Positions 40,123-47,596 of a DNA stretch of 64,000 nucleotides are shown one piece after another (the first letter of the stretch is position 1; every line of letters starts with the position of its first letter). Location of the stretch: contig CABSCS010000003.1 in NCBI GenBank assembly GCA_902476355.1, forward strand, positions 38,376 to 102,375, written 5' to 3'. Both the position numbers and the translations under genes were made by a program. The notes beneath the pieces are model-generated. The model made no database searches and had not been told where the DNA came from. It worked only from the letters and a program-made list of their open reading frames with translations. The stretch comes from UMGS2069 sp900557585. GTDB taxonomy: Bacteria; Bacillota; Clostridia; Christensenellales; UBA1242.

Positions 40123-41313
40123 TTATAAACTGGACTTTACAATAATTTTATCATCAATAACCTTTTCAATTTCTTCAAATGGCGAAGAGTCATATATCTT
40201 TTGACCCGTAACCGAAAACATTCCTATTGATGCAAGCATTTTTTGGCATGCTGGTTGAAGAACAAAACTGATAAAATCTGCGCAAAGCGCCCTTTTCACT
40301 TTTTCGTTTGCAAGAACCCCAACATATTGCACCAAATCGGTGAACTCTTTAATCGGCTCATAAAGCGCCCCAATTTCTTTTCCCGCACTTTCACGATTTT
40401 GCATTCTAAATACATCTCTTTGCGTTCCAAGAAGCATGTTCGCCTTTCCAAGAACAAACGCTTCATAGGCAGAATATGGACTTTGCAAATTATAGTTTTT
40501 GTCCACAATTCCGCTCTCTGCAAGAGTCACGACGCTTGAAGAAGTAAATTTTCTTGAAAACGCATCAAGTGCCGAAACATGCTCACCCACTCCAAAAGTG
40601 ATAGAATAAGTGTGGACGGCTCCCTTTCGCTTTTGAACATCGGTTGCAAGTGCAAAAGCAAGTGTTGAAAGCAATGCTTTTTTGTCTTTGCCCGCGCGTT
40701 CAATTCGTTCGGTTGAAGAAATCAAACAATATGCCCCACACATAATTGGAACCGCAACAAGTGCACCATTTTGAAGCCCCGCACCATAAAAATTTGGCAA
40801 AAGCGAAACGCCAATGCTGTCATCAAGCCTTGCAAACTTTCCATTAAAATATTTATTCATGCCGGTTCCAAAACAAACCATGTCTGGATAAATGCCCGAC
40901 TTTATGGCAGAAACAACCTCATCTTCGGTCATGTTCTGAACCATTATATAAACGCCCTTGTTTTTCTTTTCAAAAAGCCTGCTCATTTTTTCAAGAAAGT
41001 TCACTTTTGGCAGACTTCCACCCTCGAAACTGTCAATGTTCCACAAGCGAATAATGCCTTGATATGCCGACTTTTTTCCAAAAAACTTTTCAGAAAACTC
41101 GCTCCCATGCTTGTCATAAAGAACTTTTGCAAGCGGAAAAAACATTAAAACTCCAATCAGCAAACACACAAGAAAAAACCGCGAAACAAAAATAAAAACA
41201 AACTTTTTCCCCACCTTTCGCTTTTTCTTTTTTCCGCTATCGCTCTCGCTTTCACCAGAACACTTCTCTTCTTCGAAACCCAAAACCATTTTCCCACTTT
41301 CTTCTTTTTCCAT
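40123..41313 (-). CDS. Membrane-anchored extracellular solute-binding-like protein
   Basis: The 396-aa protein has a charged cytoplasmic N-terminus (MEKEESGKMVLGFEEEKCSGESESDSGKKKKRK), one membrane anchor at about residues 45-68, and an outside domain resembling family 1 sugar-binding proteins (IIRLWNIDSFEGG, DMVCFGTGMNKYF, AYEAFVLGKANMLLGTQRD, FISFVLQPACQKMLASIGMFSVT). A long cytoplasmic head on a binding protein is unusual. No permease or ATPase is nearby. Start ATG 41313 has no SD site. Confidence 0.65.
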   Translation of the reverse strand: MEKEESGKMVLGFEEEKCSGESESDSGKKKKRKVGKKFVFIFVSRFFLVCLLIGVLMFFPLAKVLYDKHGSEFSEKFFGKKSAYQGIIRLWNIDSFEGGSLPKVNFLEKMSRLFEKKNKGVYIMVQNMTEDEVVSAIKSGIYPDMVCFGTGMNKYFNGKFARLDDSIGVSLLPNFYGAGLQNGALVAVPIMCGAYCLISSTERIERAGKDKKALLSTLAFALATDVQKRKGAVHTYSITFGVGEHVSALDAFSRKFTSSSVVTLAESGIVDKNYNLQSPYSAYEAFVLGKANMLLGTQRDVFRMQNRESAGKEIGALYEPIKEFTDLVQYVGVLANEKVKRALCADFISFVLQPACQKMLASIGMFSVTGQKIYDSSPFEEIEKVIDDKIIVKSSL

Positions 41314-41381
41314 ATTAAACAATATGCTTCACGGAATTAAAAAATTATAAAGATTTATTCATATAAAATTTTAAACAAACA

Positions 41382-41416
41382 AAAAAACAGCACCTGAAAT
41401 AAGTACTGTTTTTTGA
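41382..41416 (-). terminator. Terminator T1, duplicate of the rpsI terminator
   Basis: Minus strand AACAGTACTT / AGGTGCTGTT-type stem with T tail. Nearly identical to the sequence at 41762-41792 (AAAAAAACAGCAC...ATAAGTACTGTTT). The two copies bracket the inverted-repeat element. Confidence 0.7.
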
Positions 41417-41475
41417 TACTATTATAATTTATTATTAAATCCACATTACTAATCATTTATCATATCTCACACCAA

Positions 41476-41715
41476 TTTGAAAACGAAGAGTAGCAGGTTG
41501 GCATAGATTTTTGAGATAAAAACACCGAACAAGGTTTCTGACGTTATGTTTCGCCTCTCTACCGAGCCAGCGAAAGTTGTAATCGCACCTTCACTCACCT
41601 TTTTGGCTAAAACTCTAAAATAAAAACCCCGATGTAACACAAGATACAATCGGGAACTTTATTTTAAAGTTTTATCTCAAAAATTCAAGCAAATCTGCTA
41701 CTGTGCGTTTTCAAA
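41476..41715. mobile_element. 240-bp element with 47-bp imperfect terminal inverted repeats (MITE-like)
   Basis: Left arm 41476-41523 starts TTTGAAAACG, contains AGTAGCAG and ends TTTTTGAGATAAAA. The inverted right arm 41669-41715 repeats this order with about 8 differences. The interior has a 25-bp hairpin centred on CCCGAT/ATCGGG (near 41612-41668) and copy 2 of the GGTTCG hairpin motif. No transposase gene is present, and a 60-codon open frame inside has no binding site. No clear target duplication was seen. Confidence 0.55.
41550..41574 (-). repeat. Copy 2 of the GGTTCGNAGAGAG hairpin motif
   Basis: Minus strand TTCGC, loop containing GGCTCGGTAGAGAG, GCGAA. The stem differs from copy 3 but still pairs. 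The flank TTTTAGCCAAAAAGGTG (near 41598-41614) also matches copy 3. Confidence 0.5.
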
Positions 41716-41761
41716 CTAACAAAATTTATTTATTACAAATTTAATTTTTGATATTTAAAAT

Positions 41762-41792
41762 AAAAAAACAGCACTTAATAAATAAGTACTGT
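41762..41792 (-). terminator. Terminator T2 after rpsI
   Basis: Minus strand AACAGTACTT / AAGTGCTGTT with loop ATTTATT and a seven-T tail. Confidence 0.8.
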
Positions 41793-41836
41793 TTAATGTT
41801 TTTAGCCAAAAAGATGTGTCAAAATGCGGATATAAA

Positions 41837-41861
41837 GCCCGGCGGTTCGTAGAGAGCCGGC
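41837..41861 (+). repeat. Copy 3 of the GGTTCGNAGAGAG hairpin motif
   Basis: CCGGC, loop GGTTCGTAGAGA, GCCGG. It lies immediately after the rpsI stop codon, with TTTTTAGCCAAAAAGATG (41799-41815) on its outer side. On the minus strand it would form a strong hairpin in the rpsI mRNA tail. Confidence 0.5.
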
Positions 41862-41868
41862 ACAATTT

Positions 41869-42282
41869 CTATCTCTTTGAGAATTGTGGAGCCTTACGTG
41901 CTTTTTTAAGACCGTATTTCTTTCTTTCTTTCATTCTTGGGTCACGTGTCAAGAAGCCAGCAGATTTGATGTCTGCTTTGTATGCTTCGTTTGAAAGAAC
42001 CAATGCTCTTGCAATACCATGACGGCATGCGCCTGCTTGACCTGAAAGTCCGCCACCATAAACATTGATGATAACATCATATTTATTTTCTGCACCAACC
42101 AAAACAAGAGGTTGTTTTACAATGTTGATGAGTGTGTCAAGACCAAAATATTTTTCAACTGGTTCTTTGTTTACAACAATGCTTCCCTCACCAGGCATGA
42201 TTCTTACTCTTGCAATTGCTTTTTTTCTTCTTCCAGTTCCCCAGATTTGTTCTTTTTTAGATACAGTTGCTTTCTTTGCCAT
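41869..42282 (-). CDS. rpsI: 30S ribosomal protein S9
   Basis: S9 contacts P-site tRNA on the 30S head through its C-terminal tail. The 137-aa protein has WGTGRRKKAIARVRIMPGEG, the conserved GGGLSGQAGACRHGIARAL, and ends with RKAPQFSKR. Normal length. GGAGG-type site precedes ATG 42282. It follows rplM by 5 bp, the universal rplM-rpsI pair. Confidence 0.98.
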   Translation of the reverse strand: MAKKATVSKKEQIWGTGRRKKAIARVRIMPGEGSIVVNKEPVEKYFGLDTLINIVKQPLVLVGAENKYDVIINVYGGGLSGQAGACRHGIARALVLSNEAYKADIKSAGFLTRDPRMKERKKYGLKKARKAPQFSKR

Positions 42283-42287
42283 TACTA

Positions 42288-42728
42288 TTATCTCCTTCCA
42301 TCAAGATTGATAAGTTCTGGATTTTGTGCTTGATGTTCATGTTCTGCACCTTTATAAACTCTCAATTTCTTGATCATTTGTCTGCCGATACGATTTTTAG
42401 GGAGCATTCCTTTTACTGCTTCATAAACAGCCTTGTCTGATTTGTCTCTGAGCATTTCTTTATATTGGATTTCTTTAAGTCCGCCAATATACAAAGTGTG
42501 GTATCTATAATATTTTTGCTCCATTTTTTTACCAGTCAAAACAACTTTGTCTGTATTGATAACAATTACATGGTCGCCAGCGTCAACGTTTGGAGTGAAT
42601 TCTGGTTTATTTTTTCCACGGAGAATTGCAGCAACTTGGCTTGCAAGTCTTCCAAGAGGCATGTTTGTTGCATCAACCAAATACCATTTTGTTGATTTGT
42701 TTTCTGGATTGTGAATATATGTTTTCAT
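42288..42728 (-). CDS. rplM: 50S ribosomal protein L13
   Basis: An early assembly protein of the large subunit. The 146-aa protein has WYLVDATNMPLGRLASQVAAILRGKNKPEFTPNVDAGDHVIVINTDKVVLTGKK and GMLPKNRIGRQMIKKLRVYKGAEHEHQAQNPE, all family signatures. AAGGA about 10 nt upstream. Promoter 42819-42847 gives a leader of about 84 nt that might hold an L13 autoregulatory structure; I could not confirm one by eye. Confidence 0.98.
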   Translation of the reverse strand: MKTYIHNPENKSTKWYLVDATNMPLGRLASQVAAILRGKNKPEFTPNVDAGDHVIVINTDKVVLTGKKMEQKYYRYHTLYIGGLKEIQYKEMLRDKSDKAVYEAVKGMLPKNRIGRQMIKKLRVYKGAEHEHQAQNPELINLDGRR

Positions 42729-42818
42729 TTTTCTTTATCCTTACCTTTACTGTATTTTTTTGAACGACTTTGCCCGAGATGTTAGACATAATCATTGAAA
42801 TTTATCATACGCTTTGTT

Positions 42819-42847
42819 ATTCTATAATAATTTGCCAAATAAGTCAA
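42819..42847 (-). promoter_or_regulatory. rplM-rpsI promoter
   Basis: Minus strand TTGACT (42842-42847), 17-nt spacer, TAGAAT (42819-42824). Confidence 0.7.
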
Positions 42848-42885
42848 TAATAATTTTTATTTTTTTTGTTTTTTTTCAATTTTTT

Positions 42886-43626
42886 TTAATCATAATCAAC
42901 CGAAAGCAGATATAGCCCACAACTTTTCACAGTTTTTCCTGCTTTTGTTCGGTCTTTTGCCTCGATAATCTTTTTCATGTCCTCTTCTTCTATTCTTGAA
43001 AGCCCAACATTTATAAGAGTTCCCATGATGATTCGAACCATGTTATATAAAAACCCGTTGCCACAAATTTTAAATTGATATTCATTTTCCGCAGTCTTTT
43101 CAATTTTAGCATCATAAACAGTGCGAACAAAGTTCGTTTTTCCGCTTTTTCTTGCAACAAACGAGCGAAAGTCATGCTCACCAATCAAATATTTGCAAGC
43201 GTTGCTCATTTTTTGAACATCAACCCTGTCATCAACCATAAGCGCATAGTTCCTTAAAAGTGGACGCTCAAATGGTGATAAATAGAACTTATAAACATAA
43301 GTCTTTCTTTTAGACGAAAAACGAGCGTCAAAATCGCTTGAAACTTTTTCAAGGCGAACAACCTTCACATCTTCAGGCAAATAGGCATTGATGCTTTCTT
43401 GAAGTTTTGGATTTTTCAGTTCTTTTGGCTGGTCAAAATGCAAAACTGCACCATAGGCATGAACACCTGCATCAGTTCTTCCAGAAGCAAAAGTTTCAAC
43501 TTTTTGTTGATAAAGTTTTTCAAGTGCCTTTTCAATTTCGCCTTGAATTGTTCTTTTTTCTGGTTGAACTTGATAGCCCGAAAAGTTGGTTCCGTCATAT
43601 TCAATTGTAAGTTTAATTCTTTCCAT
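42886..43626 (-). CDS. truA: tRNA pseudouridine(38-40) synthase TruA
   Basis: TruA modifies uridines 38-40 of the tRNA anticodon arm. The 246-aa protein has the start MERIKLTIEYDGTNFSGYQVQPEKRTIQGEIE and the catalytic Asp in FASGRTDAGVHA (about residue 50). Near the end is GNGFLYNMVRIIMGTLINVG. Normal length. The start is set by GGAAGGAA 3 nt upstream. Monocistronic; no clear terminator, only a T-rich stretch after it. Confidence 0.95.
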   Translation of the reverse strand: MERIKLTIEYDGTNFSGYQVQPEKRTIQGEIEKALEKLYQQKVETFASGRTDAGVHAYGAVLHFDQPKELKNPKLQESINAYLPEDVKVVRLEKVSSDFDARFSSKRKTYVYKFYLSPFERPLLRNYALMVDDRVDVQKMSNACKYLIGEHDFRSFVARKSGKTNFVRTVYDAKIEKTAENEYQFKICGNGFLYNMVRIIMGTLINVGLSRIEEEDMKKIIEAKDRTKAGKTVKSCGLYLLSVDYD

Positions 43627-43707
43627 AGTTTCCTTCCACACCGATTATAACACACTCCGCAAAAATTGAAAATATTTTTTATAAAAAAATATAAACCATT
43701 CAAACAT

Positions 43708-43737
43708 TTGACTTAAAATTTGTAAAAAGAATATAAT
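43708..43737 (+). promoter_or_regulatory. Promoter of the pyruvate oxidoreductase gene
   Basis: TTGACT (43708-43713), 18-nt spacer, TATAAT (43732-43737), about 26 nt before the binding site region. Confidence 0.75.
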
Positions 43738-43769
43738 TGTTTTATAAATCTATCAAAAAGGACGAAAAT

Positions 43770-46700
43770 ATGAAAAAATATATCACAACCGATGGCAACA
43801 CCGCTTGCTCAAACATGGCATATGAACTTTCAGACATGGCGCTTATTTATCCAATCACGCCATCATCTCCAATGGCAGAAAATGTTGACACTTGCTCGGC
43901 AAAAGGCAAAACCAACATTTTTGGCGAAACCGTAAGCCTTACTGAAATGCAATCAGAAGCAGGTGCAGCCGGAGCCCTTCATGGTGCCCTTTCAAGCGGA
44001 AGCCTTGCAACAACCTTCACATCTTCGCAAGGTTTGCTTTTGATGCTTCCAAACATGTATAAAATTGCGGGCGAACTTTTGCCATGCGTGATTCATGTTG
44101 CAGCAAGAACAGTTGCAACCCACGCACTTTCAATTTTTGGTGACCACAGCGACGTTATGGGCGCTCGCCAAACAGGATTTTGTTTCCTTGCAAGTTCTTC
44201 TGTTCAAGAAGCACAAGACATGGCACTTGTTGCACACATTGCAAGTTTAAAAGCAAGCCTTCCTTTTGTTCACTTTTTCGATGGTTTCAGAACCAGCCAC
44301 GAAATCAACACAATTGAAGCAATTGATGAAGAAACCATAAAATCACTTGCACCATATGAAGCAATTGCACGTTTCAGAAATCGTGCTCTTTCACCATCAA
44401 AACCAACCCAACGCGGAACTGCTCAAAACGAAGACGTGTTCTTCCAAGCAAGAGAGGCTTCAAACATTTTTTATAACAGCGTTCCAAAAATTGTTGATGG
44501 CGTGTTTAAAGATTTTTACAAAGCAACCGGAAGGAAATATTCTACATTTGAATATTATGGTGCAAAAGACGCTGAAACCGTTGTTATTGCAATGGGCTCA
44601 GGTGCCGACACAGTGATTAAAACTGCCGAATATCTTGCAAATCAAGGCAAGAAGGTTGGCGCAATCAAAGTTCGACTTTATCGTCCTTTTGACAGCCGTG
44701 CACTTCTTTCAAAACTTCCTGAAACAACACAAATTATAACCGTTCTTGACCGCACAAAAGAAAGCGGAGCAACCTTTGAACCTTTGGCACTTGATGTTAT
44801 TTCTGCACTGAACGAATATGGACTTAACATTCCAGTTCTTGGCGGAAGATATGGTCTTTCAAGCAAAGAGTTCACCCCAACCGACGCACTTGCTGTTTAT
44901 GAAAACATGTATAAACGCGCGCCAAAAAATCACTTTACTGTTGGCATTGAAGATGATGTTACAAACACATCACTTGAAAGAAAACACACTCTTGACCTTT
45001 CAAACGGCGAAATTTGTTGCAAGTTCTTTGGACTTGGTTCAGACGGAACTGTTTCGGCAAACAAAAACACCGTGAAAATTATTGGCGAAGAAGCAAAACT
45101 CAATGGTCAAGCATATTTTGTATACGACTCAAAAAAGTCTGGAAGTGTTACAACCTCCCACATGCGCTTGTCTAAAAATAAAATTGTTGCACCATATCTT
45201 ATCTCATCTTCCGACTTTATTGCTTGCCACAACAAATCTTTCCTTTCAAAATTCAATGTTCTTGAAGGAATCAAAACTGGCGGAACTTTCCTTTTAAACG
45301 CACCATGGAGCGACGAGGAACTTGAAAAAGAACTTCCAGCATCGGTGAAAAAACAAATTGCTGAAAAGAAACTTCGCTTTTATATTATTGATGCCGAAAG
45401 CCTTGCTAATAAAGTTGGACTTGGAAGAAGAATCAACCTTATCATGCAAACTGCATTCTTTGCACTTGCAAACATTTTGCCAATGAAAACCGCAATTGAA
45501 ATGATAAAATCTTCTGCAAAAAAGACCTATGCTTCAAAAGGTGAACATGTTCTTCAAATGAACATGACAGCAATCGACAACGCACTTGCCTGCCTTCACG
45601 AAGTGAAATATCCATCTTCTTGGAAAGATGTTCAAATTTTGCCAGAAACAAGCAAAGTTGACAATGCCTATTTTAACCAATATATCAAGCCAATCATCAT
45701 GCGTAAAGGTGACACTTTGAAAGTTTCAGACATGTCACCAACCGGCGAAGTTCCAACCGCAACAAGCCAATTTGAAAAACGAAACATTGCAACCGCTCTT
45801 CCTTGCTGGAACAGCAAAAACTGCATTCAATGCAACATGTGCTCGCTTGTTTGCCCACATGCATGCATTCGCCCATATCTTGTGAAATCTGGAAGCAAAG
45901 AAAGCAAAGCCGTTGGTGCCGTTCCTGCTCTTGGCGTTCCGGGCTATGATTTTAAAATGCAAGTCAGTCCAATGGACTGCACTGGTTGCGGAAACTGTGC
46001 ACATGTTTGCCCAGCAAAAGACAAAGCAATTGAAATGGTTTTGCCAGAAACAATCATTGAAAGCGAAAACAAAAACTATAATGTTTTGAAAGACATTGAA
46101 AATGTTAAAACAATTTTCAAAAAAGAAACAATCAAAGGAAGCCAGTTCGAACGCCCACTCTTCGAGTTTTCAGGAGCATGCGCCGGCTGTGGCGAAACAC
46201 CATATATCAAACTTTTAACCCAACTTTATGGAAGCAAACTTATTGTTGCAAACGCAACAGGTTGCTCTTCTATCTATGGTGGCTCTTCCCCAACCTGTCC
46301 ATATGCAAAAAACAAAAACGGACACGGCCCTGCTTGGGCAAACAGTTTGTTTGAAGACAATGCAGAATTTGGACTTGGACTTAAAAAATCTGCAAACAAA
46401 AACCGTGAATATCTTGTTTCACAAATCAATGTTGCACTTAAAGACAAAACAATTCCTCTTGCTCTTCGAAACGCACTTGCATCTTGGCTTGAAATGCCAA
46501 ACAAAGACGATGATTTGGCAGAAAAAATCAAAAATATGCTTTCAAAACTCATCACCGAAACACAAAATCAAACAATCAGAAATCTTTACAGCGTTTCTGC
46601 AAGTTTGTTCGATTCAACCGTTTGGATTATTGGAGGTGACGGCTGGGCATATGACATTGGCTTTGGCGGTCTTGACCATGTTCTCCACTCGGGCGAAAAA

Positions 46701-47237
46701 GTTCGCGTTTTGGTTCTTGACACCGAAGTATATTCAAACACTGGCGGTCAAGCAAGTAAAGCAACACCAATGGGCGCAGTTGCAAAATTTGCAGCAGGCG
46801 GAAAAACAACACAGAAAAAAGACCTTGGCGCAATTGCAATGAACTATCCAAATGTTTATGTTGCATCTGTTTCAATGGGCGCATCAATGCAACAAACAAT
46901 CACCGCTCTCAAAGAAGCCGAAGAGTTTGACGGACCATCACTTGTCATTGCCTATTGCCCATGCATCAACCATGGAACTGATATGTCAACCGCACAAGAA
47001 CAAGAAAAGAACGCAGTTTTGTCTGGATATTGGAACCTTTATCGTTACAACCCTGAAACTGGACTTGTGAACGACCCACCATTTGCAAACATGGCATATG
47101 CCGATTTCATCAAAACACAATCACGCTATTTCACACTTGCAAAGAACAATCCAGAAACCGCAAACCGACTTTTCGCATCTGCTGAAAACTATGCAAAAAA
47201 TCGCTATCAAAAATATGTAAAATTCGCACAAAAATAA
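43770..47237 (+). CDS. nifJ: Pyruvate:ferredoxin (flavodoxin) oxidoreductase
   Basis: Oxidises pyruvate to acetyl-CoA, CO2 and reduced ferredoxin, the main entry to energy metabolism in anaerobes. The single 1155-aa chain holds all domains. First is the pyrimidine-binding part with YPITPSSPMAE, then the transketolase C-like part. The ferredoxin part has two [4Fe-4S] motifs (CIQCNMCSLVCPHAC and CTGCGNCAHVCPAK). The C-terminal TPP domain has ACAGCGETPY and GDGWAYDIGFGGLDH, then EVYSNTGGQASK. AAGGA lies 7 nt before ATG 43770. Monocistronic with strong promoter and terminator. Confidence 0.97.
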   Translation: MKKYITTDGNTACSNMAYELSDMALIYPITPSSPMAENVDTCSAKGKTNIFGETVSLTEMQSEAGAAGALHGALSSGSLATTFTSSQGLLLMLPNMYKIAGELLPCVIHVAARTVATHALSIFGDHSDVMGARQTGFCFLASSSVQEAQDMALVAHIASLKASLPFVHFFDGFRTSHEINTIEAIDEETIKSLAPYEAIARFRNRALSPSKPTQRGTAQNEDVFFQAREASNIFYNSVPKIVDGVFKDFYKATGRKYSTFEYYGAKDAETVVIAMGSGADTVIKTAEYLANQGKKVGAIKVRLYRPFDSRALLSKLPETTQIITVLDRTKESGATFEPLALDVISALNEYGLNIPVLGGRYGLSSKEFTPTDALAVYENMYKRAPKNHFTVGIEDDVTNTSLERKHTLDLSNGEICCKFFGLGSDGTVSANKNTVKIIGEEAKLNGQAYFVYDSKKSGSVTTSHMRLSKNKIVAPYLISSSDFIACHNKSFLSKFNVLEGIKTGGTFLLNAPWSDEELEKELPASVKKQIAEKKLRFYIIDAESLANKVGLGRRINLIMQTAFFALANILPMKTAIEMIKSSAKKTYASKGEHVLQMNMTAIDNALACLHEVKYPSSWKDVQILPETSKVDNAYFNQYIKPIIMRKGDTLKVSDMSPTGEVPTATSQFEKRNIATALPCWNSKNCIQCNMCSLVCPHACIRPYLVKSGSKESKAVGAVPALGVPGYDFKMQVSPMDCTGCGNCAHVCPAKDKAIEMVLPETIIESENKNYNVLKDIENVKTIFKKETIKGSQFERPLFEFSGACAGCGETPYIKLLTQLYGSKLIVANATGCSSIYGGSSPTCPYAKNKNGHGPAWANSLFEDNAEFGLGLKKSANKNREYLVSQINVALKDKTIPLALRNALASWLEMPNKDDDLAEKIKNMLSKLITETQNQTIRNLYSVSASLFDSTVWIIGGDGWAYDIGFGGLDHVLHSGEKVRVLVLDTEVYSNTGGQASKATPMGAVAKFAAGGKTTQKKDLGAIAMNYPNVYVASVSMGASMQQTITALKEAEEFDGPSLVIAYCPCINHGTDMSTAQEQEKNAVLSGYWNLYRYNPETGLVNDPPFANMAYADFIKTQSRYFTLAKNNPETANRLFASAENYAKNRYQKYVKFAQK

Positions 47238-47261
47238 TCATAAAAAATAATAAAACACTCA

Positions 47262-47298
47262 CAAAAAAAACACTGGGAAGATTCCCCAGTGTTTTTTT
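47262..47298. terminator. Bidirectional terminator between nifJ and barstar genes
   Basis: Stem ACACTGGG / CCCAGTGT with loop GAAGATTC and A/T runs on both sides. Confidence 0.85.
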
Positions 47299-47578
47299 AT
47301 TTTTTAAACTCTATTTTAATTTCATTTGGATTCTCTTTTTCAGCATCTTTGAAACATTTTAAAATTTGTGAAATTGCATTTTCGTTATATTCATTTTCTT
47401 TTTTATCAAAACCAACAAATTCAATTGTTATTGGCGTTTCAATGAAACCAGTAAGCATGTCCCAAAGTGCATCAAGATTATTGCCAAACCAATTTGGCAA
47501 TAACAATTTTCGTTTTATTAGTGAATAGAATTCTTTTTCAGATGCAAACTCTTTTCTTTCAAAAACAACTTTTTTCAT
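47297..47578 (-). CDS. Barstar family ribonuclease inhibitor
   Basis: Barstar proteins block barnase-type RNases and also serve as immunity proteins. The 93-aa protein contains the family core FYSLIKRKLLLPNWFGNNLDALWDMLTGFIETPITIEFVGF. ATG 47578 is preferred over GTG 47587 because a GGTGG-type site precedes it. It lies 18 bp after uvrC on the same strand. No barnase or polymorphic toxin gene is visible within the window, so its partner is unknown. Confidence 0.85.
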   Translation of the reverse strand: MKKVVFERKEFASEKEFYSLIKRKLLLPNWFGNNLDALWDMLTGFIETPITIEFVGFDKKENEYNENAISQILKCFKDAEKENPNEIKIEFKK

Positions 47579-47596
47579 TTGTTCCACCCTGAAAAA

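Noticed and set aside
41467..41649. 60-codon open frame inside the inverted-repeat element
   Set aside because: No binding site, atypical composition, and it crosses a long hairpin; taken as accidental.
46228..46842. 204-codon frame within the pyruvate oxidoreductase gene
   Set aside because: It is a +1-shifted frame of the highly conserved nifJ coding region and has no binding site or known motif.
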